Shown here piece by piece: positions 23,640 to 34,787 of a stretch of 64,000 bases of DNA. Under the pieces are notes generated by a model, which searched no databases, was not told the origin of the DNA, and saw only the letters and a program-made list of their open reading frames with translations. The stretch spans positions 68,674,552 to 68,738,551 of the forward strand of contig OX419756.1 in NCBI GenBank assembly GCA_948567375.1. The letters are read 5' to 3'. The stretch comes from Lunularia cruciata. Taxonomy: Eukaryota; Streptophyta; Marchantiopsida; Lunulariales; Lunulariaceae. Position numbers and translations under genes: made by a program. Numbering within the stretch: position 1 is the stretch's first letter; every line of letters starts with the position of its first letter.

Positions 23640-24737
23640 CATAATAAGGCTAGACAGGCTTTTTGCCTACTACTTGATAGTTTGGCACGTGATCCCTTGG
23701 ACGAGTTAGCATGGTTCTTATTCCTCTTACTCCCTTGATGGTGTCTTTGTTATGCTAGACGAGGATGTACGGGGTATAGAGAGGTGATTGCTAGATTTCA
23801 TAAATTCAAGCAGGGGATTAAATGGCCCTTCAGGAGGAGTCTATTAGGGCTACACATTTTAGGACATAAGTTTTGCCACAGGATACCACAAAGTCCACTT
23901 GATTATACCGGTGTAGGACATTAGGTCAGGCGGGAGAGTTTAGTAGAGTAGCATGAGAACTACACCGTTTGTTAATGGAGTGTCTTATTGATGAGACTAT
24001 CTCTTCTCTATGCTCACTACATCCTATAGAAGTAGAGAGACTACCACTAGAGGTCTTAGATTATCAGCCTGAGCAACCTTTATATCTTGATAAGTCACTT
24101 TTTGCACAAGCATTGTCCATTGCCCCTCACCTTTTCTCAAGAGGCTTGTTAGGGATGGTATATGATCACCTTAGAAATTGCTTCTAGGTAGATGATATGT
24201 CTAGTGGTTTTATCAAGTTATTTTAGGTGGTTGCAATAGTAGCAAGAGGAGACATTCCGATGTCTATTAGTTGGGTGTTAGGTGCTAGTCAACTTCTCAC
24301 AATGGAGAAGGACATGGGGAGCAATAGACCAATTGCTATTGGAGAGATCTTTTTGTATTTGGTCAATCATACCATTGTCTTTTAGCATCATTCTCACTTT
24401 TGATAGCACCTCAATCCACATTAGCTTGGATTAGCTACACCTAGAGGATGTGAGGCTATATCTCTAGGCATTAGGGCACTCTTGGAAATCCATCCAAAGT
24501 AGATCATCCAACAAGTGTATGTTGAGAATGCTTTTAATAGCATTTCATGGGCATCCATCTTTAGAGAGCTTAGGGAAGCTGATGGATCCTTGGCGAGTCT
24601 TATTCCTTTTATGTGGTCTTTTTATGGCTCTCTTATTTCCCTTTACTACCATCATGGTTGTTCGTAGGAAGGAGTCACCGTCTTGGGGTCAATTATTGGT
24701 ACACATCATGGAGATCCTTTAGGTGGATTCTTATTTG
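23640..24737 (+). pseudogene. LINE L1 reverse transcriptase, N-terminal half
   Basis: Reading through several stops, the frame gives a helical N-terminal domain (DPLDELAWFLFLLLPL), then LSIAPHLFSRGLLGMVYDHLRNCF, ILARGDIPMS-like ARGDIP, LGASQLLTMEKD and RPIAIGEIFLYLVN. Next come LATPRGCEAISLGIRALLEI, VYVENAFNSISW and GTHHGDPLGGFLF, the last being the RT box before the active site. The copy stops there because element B is inserted at 24738. The order and spacing fit non-LTR RTs. Confidence 0.75.
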
Positions 24738-25182
24738 TGTCACGCCATTTGTAGTGCCGCATCTAGATGCTTGGACACTGGAGTTCCAGTGTTAGTAGTT
24801 AGAGTTATTTTAGCAGTTTCTCAGAGACTACTTTTCGACGGTTAGATTTCATGTTTGGGGTACTGACTTCACGGTGTGGCCCATTGTCACTTTGCACCAT
24901 TTGCACCGTTGAGTGTGCCATCAGCGGGACCGTTAGGGTTTCAGAGCTAGCTCGAGTCTAGGGGGTATAGTTTCAAAGTGAGCTCCAAAGAGCTCACTTC
25001 TTTGATGTTGAGCCTTCGAGTTCCTGGCTATGGTGGACAGGGGCCGGTGAGCGTCACCTGGATTCTCTATGCTTGAGTGGGTGTGGCTTGATTGTAATCA
25101 GTGCCCAATTATTGGCAGTTTATAAAGTGACAGGTCAAGTACTGATCTGAGTTGAGTTGAGTTGAGAGTGTTAAGCAATCTG
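24738..25182 (+). repeat. 5' LTR of element B (3' end possibly truncated)
   Basis: Matches 45909-46353 closely, from TGTCACGCC to CTGATTA. It includes a 10-bp hairpin (AAGTGAGCTC at 24976-24985, CAAA loop, complement at 24990-24999) and GTTGAG repeats near the end. After CTGATTA the two copies diverge: here ACATCAGAGAAG follows, there an 84-bp segment. The ATCAGAG just downstream resembles part of an iMet primer site. Confidence 0.8.
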
Positions 25183-25188
25183 ATTACA

Positions 25189-26501
25189 TCAGAGAAGTGA
25201 AGTAAGGGGGAAATTGGGTGCAAGAATTGTGAGTGTTGGTGGTATCTCCAAGCTCGGTGGATCGTTGGTAGCTCAATTCAAGTTCAGTGTTTCCCTAGTG
25301 TGCAGAAGCTCGTTCAATTGATGCAAATTTGGCAGTTAGGTGGATGGTGTGCGGAAGTGCTGGCCAAATTTTGAGCAAAGAAGGAGCAAATTTTGAGCAA
25401 TGGTTGTGATTTTGAGTTTAGGAGGTGAAGGCATGAACAATTTGTTGCGAGTTGGGCTCAAAAAGTCAAATTGAAAGTGGAGTTGGGAAGCTCTTCTCAT
25501 GAATTTGTGATTTGGAAAAACCCGTGTTGTCAATTTAGCTCGAGTGGAAAGTTAGCGGGGGATTTGGCGGACGGCCAACTTTAGGGTTTATGTCAGATTT
25601 TGGTTGGGATTTACGTTAAATATTGGCCAGATTTGGAGGAGTTTTGCTAGTTTGGAGGACTTTCACAGATTTGGAGAAGTTTTGCCAATTTTGGAGGAGG
25701 TTCAAAGTGGCAACAAGAAAGGCCTCATTTGGCTGAATTTTGGCATTTTGAGGCACAGGGCTGTGGGCTATGAGAGGCTAGGAAGGCCTAGAAGGGCCAG
25801 CAAGCCAACTTGTTGGCGTGAGGCTAGCTAGTTTAGAGTAGATCTTGGTCATTGGTTGGCAAAATCTGCCTTTCCTACTAGATTGTGTGCAATAGAGTTT
25901 GACCCCTAGATCTCTTGTTCCTAGACTGGTGCCCTAGCCAATTGGTCCACCCTCACTTGTTGTCATAGTGACTGTGCCACTGTTATCTATACACATGTAA
26001 CTTTGGCTAGGAGAGGCAATTTGATCCCAATCTTGGTGATCCTGGTAGCTTAGGACTTAGATACAAACTTCTCTTATGTCAAATGCCAAATGGTGGTAGA
26101 GTCAGTTCCGTGTTGTGTTATGAGATGGAGGGTTTTTGTTTAGACTTCTTGTGATTGGACCTCCTCCATTCTTTGCTTCTTGTTTGTGCACCATGTTTGT
26201 GTGAGGTGCCTTGACTTTTGAGCGTTGGTGCTCTGGTATGCTCTCAGTGGTGAGGCTGGAGTGATGACCAGTTAGACTACCTTTGTTTCTCTCCGGTGAG
26301 GCAGGAAGTGATGACCTGCAGACTGTGAGAGTGCATGTTATGATGGCAAGTTACAGGTTGCCCTTTCCCTCAGTGTAGTTATCTCGGTTAGAGTTACATT
26401 AGTGGGTGGTGCTTGGTGGTGTTGGCACTTGGTGGGGTACTTGCGGTTGCGACTTGCGGTTGCAGTTGGTGGTTCGGGTTTGTTGTTGTGGTTACTTTGT
26501 C
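25189..26501 (+). other. Element B untranslated leader
   Basis: About 1.3 kb between LTR and gag, T/G-rich with many stops in all frames. No domain is seen. A long leader before gag is common in plant Ty3 elements. Confidence 0.6.
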
Positions 26502-27782
26502 ATGATGGAGTTCTTTGGAGATTCCAAAGGAGTTAGCCCTGTAGTACGCAGTGGGTTTACTCGGAGTGGTGCTCAGTATCAGCTTGTATCTCAGGTCCCA
26601 ATGAGGGAGGAGATTGACTCTGAGTTGGAGTTTGACACAAGAGCTGATTCAGACACAAGTGCAATTGGTGTGTCCGCACCGTTGTTGTGGGACATGGACA
26701 AGATTTATGGAACCTCCAAAGGCCCTAGGCATTACTCTGGTACAATGGATACCATTGAGTTGAATGACTTCATCTAGGAGTTTGATAGTTGGTGTGATCT
26801 ACAGCAGATGCGGAACCCGACTTTGTTCATACCCTTCATGGCATGGAAGGGGTTGTTTCAGCACTTGGAGGGTCCGCCGATGGATGACTACCATGAGTTT
26901 AGGAGAGCTCATTTGGAGGAGATTGAGTTATGGAGACAGTATTGGTCTCCACACTATGTCTCCATCACTTCAGGCTTGGTAGCCAGGAGTAGATCGGCTG
27001 TACCTACGAGTTCTAGCTTGAGTAGTGTGGGTGGAGCTAGTGGAGGTGCACTAGCTAGAGATAGTGCTACTACGAGTGGAGGTACCGCTGCAAGAGGTGG
27101 TGTGGTACCGGGGTTTAACCCCATGGTAGAGTTCTTCCTGTGTTTGAGGCAGAACTACCAAGGAGTGCGGATTGACAAGCTAAGGAGCTTGCAGGAGTTC
27201 CAGCAGAAGGCTGGAGAGAGCCTACGCAAGGCATATACTCGCATGAGGTGGCTGATCAATTTCACTCAGGGAGTTATTGAGGCCCAGGCAGTCCAATTTT
27301 GGCATGGGATACTGGACAGGGAGTTACGACGCAGAGTTCGTGATGCTACGTTGTTGCATGCTGCTTTGCCTACTTTGGCAGTGGTCTTTGGTTTGGCTAA
27401 GCGTATTGAGCTCAACATGGTGGAGGAGAGAGTGGTGACATATGGATTTGGTAGGGAGACCTCATCCACGGCTGTGACTTCTTCTAGAGTGCAGCAGAGT
27501 GCACCACGCCCAGTTGGTTTTCGAGGACATGGTGGACAGCCCAAATCCTATGGAGCGAGTGGAGGGCCTAGTGGAGTTAGACACTTACCCTCTTTTTGGG
27601 GTCAACAACAGCCAGTGAGTGGTGGTGTTGCTTGTTGGACTTGTGGTGGACCTCACCATAAAAGAGAGTGTACTTAGGGCAGCGGACTTGATACCTCTGG
27701 TGCATGACAGCCAGCACAGAGGCAGTGTGAGCACTGCCACAGATTTGGTCACACTAGTGACCGGTGTTTTGACCTATATCCG
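26502..27782 (+). pseudogene. Element B gag with two CCHC zinc knuckles
   Basis: The frame opens at ATG 26502 (MMEFFGDSKGV), passes a TAG at 26775-26777 and continues as capsid-like sequence (FIPFMAWKGLFQHLEGPPM, MVEFFLCLRQNYQGVRIDKL, LREFQQKAGESLRKAYTRM-like). A Ser/Gly/Ala-rich linker lies near 26980-27110. Two knuckles follow: CWTCGGPHHKREC (27634-27672) and, past another stop, CEHCHRFGHTSDRC. Element C interrupts the frame just after FDLYPE. Nucleocapsid role inferred from the knuckles. Confidence 0.85.
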
Positions 27783-28148
27783 GAGCTTACAAAGTAGCAC
27801 ATAAGACAAAGTAGCCTAGAATATTCCGAAAGTATCTAAGAAGCTTCATAGGAAGCTTCCCGGTTAGCTTAGCTTGCACCTTAAGTAAGTAGCTTCTAGA
27901 AGCTTCCAACTAGTTTAGCTTGCACGCCAAGTAGGTGGCTTCTAGAAGGAAGCTTCTTGAGAAGCTTCCTAGTTAACTTGGCTTGCACTCTAAGAAAGCG
28001 GCTTGAGGAAGCTTCTCAAGGGCCTTGTATGCAACTTATAAATACCAAAGCCAAAGCTCATGTTAGGCATTTGGAGTTTTCCCTCATTCAAGTGTCCCAA
28101 TGTGAGTTTCCATTCTCCTATTTCTCTCCTCGGATTTGGTCTTTTACA
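27783..28148 (+). repeat. 5' LTR of element C (5'-truncated)
   Basis: Starts at GAGCTTACAAAGTAGCAC, equivalent to position 35 of the 3' LTR, and ends GGTCTTTTACA. It lacks a stretch of about 43 bp present in the 3' LTR (33320-33362). A TATA box, CTTATAAATACC, lies at about 28036. The primer-binding site TGGTATCAAAGC follows at 28150-28161. Confidence 0.88.
27894..27906 (+). promoter_or_regulatory. Perfect heat-shock element in the LTR of C
   Basis: TTCTAGAAGCTTC fits nTTCnnGAAnnTTCn exactly, the three-unit binding site of heat-shock factors. It lies about 140 bp upstream of the LTR TATA box and recurs at 33090-33102 in the 3' LTR. Further TTC/GAA units follow (GAAGCTTCTTGAGAAGCTTC). Function is inferred from sequence alone. 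Confidence 0.6.
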
Positions 28149-28419
28149 TTGGTATCAAAGCAGGAATGGGATGGATGGAATTTATGGACCACCAAATCTA
28201 CTTCCACCGAACCATTAGGATTTTTGCGTCCAAATACTACCCAAGCATCATTTCACACAGTTCATCACCTTGCACTTTGGACAAGATTTTTTGCATATGA
28301 TCACCATATTTGAGGAACCCTTGGTGCTTCCGGTTGTAACTTATGGAGAACGGTGGACGTGTTGTTTCTATGTGTTAATAAATTAGGTAGATTGGGAGTG
28401 GTGTGATAGAGGAGCAACC

Positions 28420-29333
28420 ATGGCAGCAATACCTGATGTTATCCTTGCTATGCAACAACAAATCAAGCACCTTACTCGATTGTTGGATGAACAAGATCTT
28501 CGACGACAAGAGCAGGTGGAGAGAGTACCAATTCAAGAAGGAGAAGATCGGATCAGATTCCCTAAACCCAAGGTATTTGAAGGCAAGAAACTCTCGGGTG
28601 CAGTGGAGAATTTTGTGTTTGATTGTGAACATTATTTTGAAGCTACCAATCTACAAGATGAGCAAAAACAGATTCTCTTGGCTTCTAGCCAATTGGATGG
28701 AGTAGCAAAGCTATGGTGGAGATTTCAAGTAGAGCGAGCCAAACAACAAATGGTTGCACCGATCTTGACATGGGCAGAATTCAAGAGCGCAATAATCAGT
28801 TGGTTCCAAGCTATAAATGCCACACAAGCTGCACGGGATAAGTTGAAAGAGTTGAAACAGATTGGCTTTGTAAGAAGTTACATCACACAGTTCCAAAACA
28901 CTATCATGCAAATTTCAGATATTCTGGAAGGTGAAGCTCTGGATTGATTCGTGAGGAGCTTGAAGGCAAGAACCAAATTAGAGGTAACCATGTGAGAGCC
29001 ATAACACTTGGAGGAAGCCATGTGGTTGGCCAAACGTTTTGATTCCTTGGTGGCAACAACTTGGTCTCGACCTCGACCCCCACAAAGCCTACCAATACAC
29101 TACACACAAGTGGAGGAGCCAGCACCAATGGAGATTGATGCAATTCAACAAAGACCACTGGGCATGGCAGAAAAGGAGAAATTGTGACAAAATGGTGGTT
29201 GTTTTTATTGTCGCCAGTTGGGACATCGCATTGCTGAATGTCCACTTAAGAATGGACGACCTCGACAAGTTGCCCAAGTGGAGGTTGTGGAGCGGAATGA
29301 TCAGGGAAACAAGGAATCCCAATAGGAGATTTT
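28420..29333 (+). pseudogene. Element C gag
   Basis: ATG 28420 starts MAAIPDVILAMQQQIKHLTRLLDEQD, a coiled-coil-like start, then FPKPKVFEGKK, WWRFQVERA and TWAEFKSAIISWFQ, the retrotransposon gag core pattern, and VRSYITQFQ. Stops appear at 28945-28947 and later. In the same region a zinc knuckle CFYCRQLGHRIAEC is present. Confidence 0.85.
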
Positions 29334-29351
29334 GAGCCGCCTACTGGGAGC

Positions 29352-29744
29352 TTGATTAGTTCTAATGGGATTGAAGGCTCAACCTATGCAAGTCTGCTTC
29401 ACTTGCAAGGTATGATATCTAATAGGGGTTGTAGGATTTTGGTTGATTCTGGAAGTTCAAAGAATTGCATGTCTATGCAAGTAGCAAAGGAATTGGGTAT
29501 TCCTATCAAGCCAGTGATTGGAAGTAGTTTGATGATGGCAGATGGTAGAAAGGGTTCTACATTCCGCACCTTGCATCCTATTACCTTCAAGATTGGGAAG
29601 GAGTATTTGGAGTGTATGAGGTTTGTAGTGGCACCTCTACACTATGATATCATTCTGGGTCTACCTTGGCTTGAATTTCATAAGGTTCAATTTGATTGGA
29701 CCCGACGCCAAATTCAAGTACAACACCAAGGTAGGAATTTCTGA
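29352..29744 (+). pseudogene. Element C aspartic protease
   Basis: Retropepsin-type domain: active site ILVDSGSSKNCMS (Asp-Ser-Gly), the flap-like segment GIPIKPVIGSSLMMADGRK, and the C-terminal IILGLPWLEFH. It processes Gag-Pol in active relatives. The domain itself has no stop, but the polyprotein around it is broken. Confidence 0.85.
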
Positions 29745-30120
29745 TTAGGTTGTTTGGCACCTCTAAGTAAGACACCTAAGAATAGTCAGACCCAAGATGG
29801 GAAGTTTGTTGAGAAGGTAGACATAGAGCAAATCTGGAAAGGAGATGAGTCCCAGGATGGGAAGTTTGCCAAGAAGGCAACCATGGAGCAAGCTTGGAAG
29901 AGAGATGAGTCCCTAGAAGGGAAGTTTGTTAAGGAAGCAGCCATAAAGCAAGCTTTGGAGGAAGATAAGTCTGTATTCACGGTGTGGATCAAGCCGATTG
30001 CACAAGAACAATCTGAGGAGTGCCAAGTGCCGCATCAAGCAATGGTTGATCAGATAGTTCAGGAGTTTGCATATGTGTTTCCGGACAATCTGCCAAAGGG
30101 ATTACCCTCCGATTGAGGTA

Positions 30121-31400
30121 TGCTCTTCAAGATCAAGTTATTGCCAGGGAGTACTCCAGTGAGTAGACCAATCTATCGGCTCTCACCAAGGGAGTTGGAG
30201 GAGTTGTGAACAACACTTACAGAGTTTTTGGAGAAGGATTTCATAGTACCTCTCCTTGGGGAGCACCGGTACTATTTGTTCCAAAGAAGGATGGAGGACT
30301 TAGTTTCTGTATTGATTACCGTAGGCTCAATAAGCAAACTATGAAGAATGCATATCCCTTGCCTCAGATCGATGACTAACTTGATCAACTAAGTGGAGCC
30401 ACGTTACTTTTCCAAGTTAGATCTTTGTAGCGGCTATTGGCAAATTTCGATTGATAGAGGAGATGTGCAAAAGACTGCCTTTCGCACAAGGTATGGACAT
30501 TTTGAATGGAAAGTTCTACCTTTCGGACTCACTAATGCTCCAGTAGTCTTCATGGATTAGATGCATCAAGTGTTGGATGGACTATTGGATTTGTCAATGG
30601 TGGTGTTCTTGGATGATATCTTAATCTATAGCAAGACAAAGGCAGAACACATGAATCATGTGCAAGAAGTCCTAAGACAACTACAACAATGGAAATTTTA
30701 CTACAAGAAGTTGAAGTGTGCTTTTTGGCAGAAGGAGGTTACCTTCTTGGGTCATAAGATCTCATCAGAGGGGATCAAGATGGAGGAAGAGAAGATCAAG
30801 GCCATTATTGATTGGCCTGCCCCAAAGGATGCTACAAAAGTACGGGCATTCAATGGATTGGCCAGTTTTTACCGGCGGTTCATCCACTATTATGCTCATG
30901 TGGCTGCACCATTGACTGACCTCTTGGGAAAGAACTTGAGCTTTTAGTAGAACACCAAACATGAAGAAGCATATCAGAAGTTGAAACATATGGTGTCTTC
31001 AAGACCCATTCTTCAACGATATGATCCTCAACTACCTTGTGTGGTTGATTGTGATGCTTCTAACTTTGCAATTGGAGCTGTGTTGCAACAAGAATTTCCA
31101 GATGGACTACATCCCATTGCCTTTGTGTCTCGCCGACTAAATACAGCTGAAAGAAATTACTCTGCTTGAGATCGGGAACAACTTGCAATGGTATATGCCA
31201 CCAAGGTATGGAGGCATTATCTCTTGGGGAAACAAGTGATCATGCAAACTGATCACAAGCCATTGTTGCAGACCTTACACCTGGAGCACATGAAGAGTCA
31301 ACATCATCGATGGGAAGAGCAACTTCAATTGTTTGACATCAAACTTGAGTACAAACCAGGTCGGTTCCATGTCATCCTTGATGCTCTATCACGACAACCT
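30121..31400 (+). pseudogene. Element C reverse transcriptase and RNase H
   Basis: RT begins near [21 protein letters not shown] and has FVPKKDGGL, then a frameshift or stop around QIDD. The active site is FLDDILIYS (about 30606), retaining both Asp. FYRRFIHYYAHVAAPLTDLL marks the thumb. RNase H follows with [21 protein letters not shown]-like TAERNYSA, then a TGA (31167-31169), and TDHKPLLQ and LDALSRQPD. Several stops (for example 30945-30947) break it. Confidence 0.85.
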
Positions 31401-31620
31401 GATTTGAAGTCCCTTCCTCTCATCGCGGCAGCAATTACAACGGTGTCAATTGACCCCAAGATCCATAACGAGTTTTGGTTAGCTCTACAACAAGATCCCT
31501 TCTTCCAAATGGTACATGGTCGTCTAACAACAGGTGACAAGGAGTACAATACCTTCTCCTTCAAGGAAGGCCTTCTATTCCATGTGGACCTAATCTATGT
31601 TCCATCCAAAGGTGATCTTT

Positions 31621-32935
31621 GACTTGTGCACCTTTAAGAAGCCCATGATTTACCCATTGCTGGTCACATGGGTGTGGACAAGACCTTGGGTACCCTCCAA
31701 CGTCAATGGTGGTCGCCCAACATGACACAAGATGTTCGAGAATTTGTCTGATCGTGTGAGGGCTACCAACGTAACAAGGCCAGTAACCAGAAGCCAAGTG
31801 GACTCCTTCAACCACTTGCCATTCCATCCGCTCGCTGGGAGCATGTGAGCTTGGATCTCATCACATCCTTGCCAAAGACAAAACAAGGACACATTACAAT
31901 TGTGGTGTTTGTGGATAAGCTTAGTAAGCAAATCCACTTGGCACCAACCTATGATACCGTGGATGTTCCAACCTTAGGGCAAATCTACTCCGACAATGTC
32001 TTCAAGCATCATGGGATGCCACGTGTATTCATCTCTGACCGTGATCCTCGATTTACCGGGAAGTTTTGGCAAGCACTCTTCCTGATACTTGGCACCAAGC
32101 TTGCTTTGTCCACGGCCTATCATCCTCAAACTGATGGACAAACCAAATGTGCAAATTGTACATTGGAGGATATGTTGCGGGCCTTTGTCAATGTCCACCA
32201 TACCAATTGGGATGAATGTCTTGCAGCTGCAGAATTTGCCTACAACAATTCCAAATAGGCAAGCACCGGATTTTCTCCCTTCTTTCTCAATTTTGGCCAA
32301 GATCCGCTTGTTCCAGATTCTCTTCTTGCTCCCCCTCCATCTCAGGTTCCTCATACTTCCACATTCTTGACCATTATATCCCAATCGCTCCAACAAGCCA
32401 AGTCTCACCTCCTTGTTGCTCAGAATCGCCAAAAATAATATGCGGACCACCATCGTCGTGATCTCACCTTTGAAGTTGGTGATAAAGTCATGCTATCCTC
32501 CAATAACCTCCCTCTCCCACTTGATACCCAAGTTCGTAAACTTGCTCCTAACTGGATAGGACCCTTTGATATCACCCAAATTATCTCTCATGTTGCTTAT
32601 CGACTTGCCTTACCTTGTCACATGCGTATCCATCATGTCTTTTATGTTTCAAGTTGAAACCCTTTGTTCCTAACCCCTCTTCATTTTCCTCTTGAGTCTA
32701 ACCTATCCCTCTTCCTGTCCCTATGAATGATCATGAGGAGTACAAAGTTGATCGTATCCTTGCGCGTTGCCATATCCAACGAGGCCGTTGCCAACATATG
32801 GAGTACAAGGTCCTTTGGAAAGGGTATCACCTTCATGATGCCACCTGGGAGCATCTTTCTCACCTCCAGAAGGCACAAACGGCCATCCAGGAATTCAAAG
32901 CTTCACTGGCGACGAGGACGTCACCAACTAGCGGC
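31621..32935 (+). pseudogene. Element C integrase with C-terminal chromodomain
   Basis: The zinc-binding segment is HDLPIAGHMGVDKT...CEGYQRNK. The core has SLDLITSLPK and FISDRDPRF, but the catalytic Glu of DGQTE is Lys (DGQTKCAN; AAA at 32145-32147). A stop follows AYNNSK. The chromodomain at 32723-32935 reads EEYKVDRILARC...EYKVLWKGYHLHDATWEHLS. Chromodomains direct integration to marked chromatin in chromoviruses. Inactive by the Glu-to-Lys change and stops. Confidence 0.88.
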
Positions 32936-32944
32936 GGGGGAATA

Positions 32945-33395
32945 TGTAACAATATGGAGTTTAGCGACAAAGTTAGTCGAGCTTACAAAGTAGCACATAA
33001 GACAAAGTAGCCTAGAATATTCTGGAAGTATCTAGGAAGCTTCTTAGGAAGCTTCCCGGTTAGCTTAGCTTGCACCTTAAGTAAGTAGCTTCTAGAAGCT
33101 TCCAACTAGCTTAGCTTGCACGCCAAGTAGGTGGCTTCTAGAAGGAAGCTTCTTGAGAAGCTTCCTAGTTAACTTGGCTTGCACTCTAAGAAAGTGGCTT
33201 GAGGAAGCTTCTTGAGAAGCTTCTCAAGGGCCTTGTATGTTACTTATAAATACCAAAGCCAAAGCTCATGCTGGGCATTCGGAGTTTTCCCTCATTCAAG
33301 TGTCTCAATGTGAGTTTCAATTCAATTCGTCAAGCCATTTCCGGCCTTTGGCCCTTGGGATCTCCTATTTCTCTCCTCGGATTTGGTCTTTTACA
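32945..33395 (+). repeat. 3' LTR of element C
   Basis: 451 bp from TGTAACAATATGG to GGTCTTTTACA, preceded by a purine tract (GCGGCGGGGGAATA). It contains the heat-shock element at 33090-33102, repeated AAGCTTC palindromes and a TATA box near 33241. Confidence 0.9.
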
Positions 33396-33404
33396 ATATG
33401 CCTA

Positions 33405-34370
33405 TTGGAGTTGTTTGGTGGGATCAGCACCGGACTAGTTGTGGTGTTACAGGTGGGTATACGAGTACAGAGGTACTTGTATGTAGAGAGAGATGAGACT
33501 GCTAGGCGAGTCTCTCTACATCATGTGGCACACTTGGCCTATCGGTATCCGGAGTTATTACCGATATCAACAGTCAGAAGTTACCAAAAGGCCCTACCAA
33601 GAGACATTTCCTTATTGGGAGCGCATGACCTAGAGAGACATGGGCCTATTCACTTGGTGATTTTTGGATGGCCATGTCAGGGACATACACGTGCTGGTAG
33701 AGGATTGGGTCTTCAGGATCCTTGTTTTGGTGTGTTTTGGGAGATGTTACGGATACTACGAGATCTCCAGGTTCATCAATCTGTTTCTCCAGCTTACCTT
33801 TTGGAGAACGTTCCTTTGTTGGGTGATTCTCGCACCAAAGTGGTGGCGAGTACACATCAGGTCCATTCTTGGATGGGACTTGTTGTATTGTTAGATGCAG
33901 CTAGAGTGGGATCACGGGCTCATCGTCTTTGTCTTTGGTGGATGAACCTCTTACCCAGAGAGGTTCTACAACGTGCTTATGATGAGATCCAGTGACTGGA
34001 CCACATTCTTGTTGATGATATCTTGGATGTTGGGCATCAGTCTCAGACAGTGGTAGTGGCTGATAGGTCACCTATGGCAGTGGTGAACCTCGTTGGATAG
34101 CCTAGAGCCGCATTTCCCACACTCATGAGTTTCCCAGGCTCTCATGCTTTTCAAGAGGGAGGACCTGGACTTGTTTGGGACTCACAGTTACAGTAGTTGG
34201 TGGAGCCCAATGCTGATGAGAGAGAGCGGGCGATGGGTTTTTGCACCGGTATTACCGAGGTTCCAGTAGTGTCAAAGGCATCCAGGCGTCAGGTGTTAGG
34301 TCAGGCTATGGACCTGAACTGTTTGACTTGGATTGTGAGCCTTGGCTTGGCAGAGCTGCGTAGGACGCGC
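33405..34370 (+). pseudogene. DNMT3-like cytosine-5 DNA methyltransferase inside element B
   Basis: About 320 codons in the frame of the B polyprotein. Motifs in canonical order: I, LLELFGGISTGL (SAM binding); a motif II-like acidic position, YLYVERDE; IV, HLVIFGWPCQGHTRAG, with the catalytic Cys of the PCQ loop; VI, YLLENVP; VIII, GSRAHRLCLWWMNLLP; and IX/X, NADERERAMGFCTGITEV followed by SKASRRQVLGQAM. The non-permuted order excludes DRM enzymes, and spacing and the FGGIxTG and ENV regions look most like DNMT3. Stops at 33993, 34098 and 34194 disable it, but no frameshift is present. It lies between gag knuckles and RT, so the enzyme was made as part of the retroelement polyprotein. DNA methylation activity in ancestors is inferred. 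Confidence 0.88.
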
Positions 34371-34787
34371 TTGATAGACATCACCACTCGGATACTTGTG
34401 AGCCATGTGCCTATCAAGACGATTCAGGCACATGTTGGGAGCGATAGACCGAGTGGACATGGTATTCTTGGGACATATCCAGTAGCTACTAAGGAGAGTG
34501 GTCTACTTGGAGTCCATCCAGGTGAGCGTGGGCTACTTGGATTACACCCTTGGTCCACATGGGATGTAACTAGAGGACATGTGGAGCTTGCAGCCAGAGT
34601 GGAGGGAGTTTTTCACATAGAGGTTGGGACCTCTAGTGGTCAGGAGCATGATGCTATTGCTCCCAAGGGCCCAGTGTAGCAGCCAGTCAGTACATCTTCC
34701 ACTCCTACTATAGTTACAGAGGATACTTGGGAGCCAGATCTTGGACCCAAGCTTACTGGAGAGGAAAGACGGAGGGTTTGGAGGTTC
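34371..34787 (+). other. Element B linker between methyltransferase and RT
   Basis: In the same frame, about 140 codons rich in Gly, Pro and Thr (GLLGVHPGERGLLGLHPWST), with one TAG at 34677. A protease would be expected here, but no Asp-Ser/Thr-Gly site is seen. It may be lost, highly diverged or supplied elsewhere. Confidence 0.5.

Larger units (their letters stand above)
27783..33395 (+). mobile_element. Ty3/gypsy chromovirus C nested in element B
   Basis: The 3' LTR is 32945-33395 and the 5' LTR remnant 27783-28148. Coding order is gag, protease, RT, RNase H, integrase, chromodomain. The first 38 bp or so of the 5' LTR (with the left target duplication) are missing, so no TSD can be shown. 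It separates the gag of B from the methyltransferase of B. Multiple stops make it inactive. Confidence 0.9.

Noticed and set aside
33237-33402. Start of the long ORF that runs into the methyltransferase
   Set aside because: The first ~53 codons are the 3' LTR of element C read through by chance; the methyltransferase itself starts about 33400.
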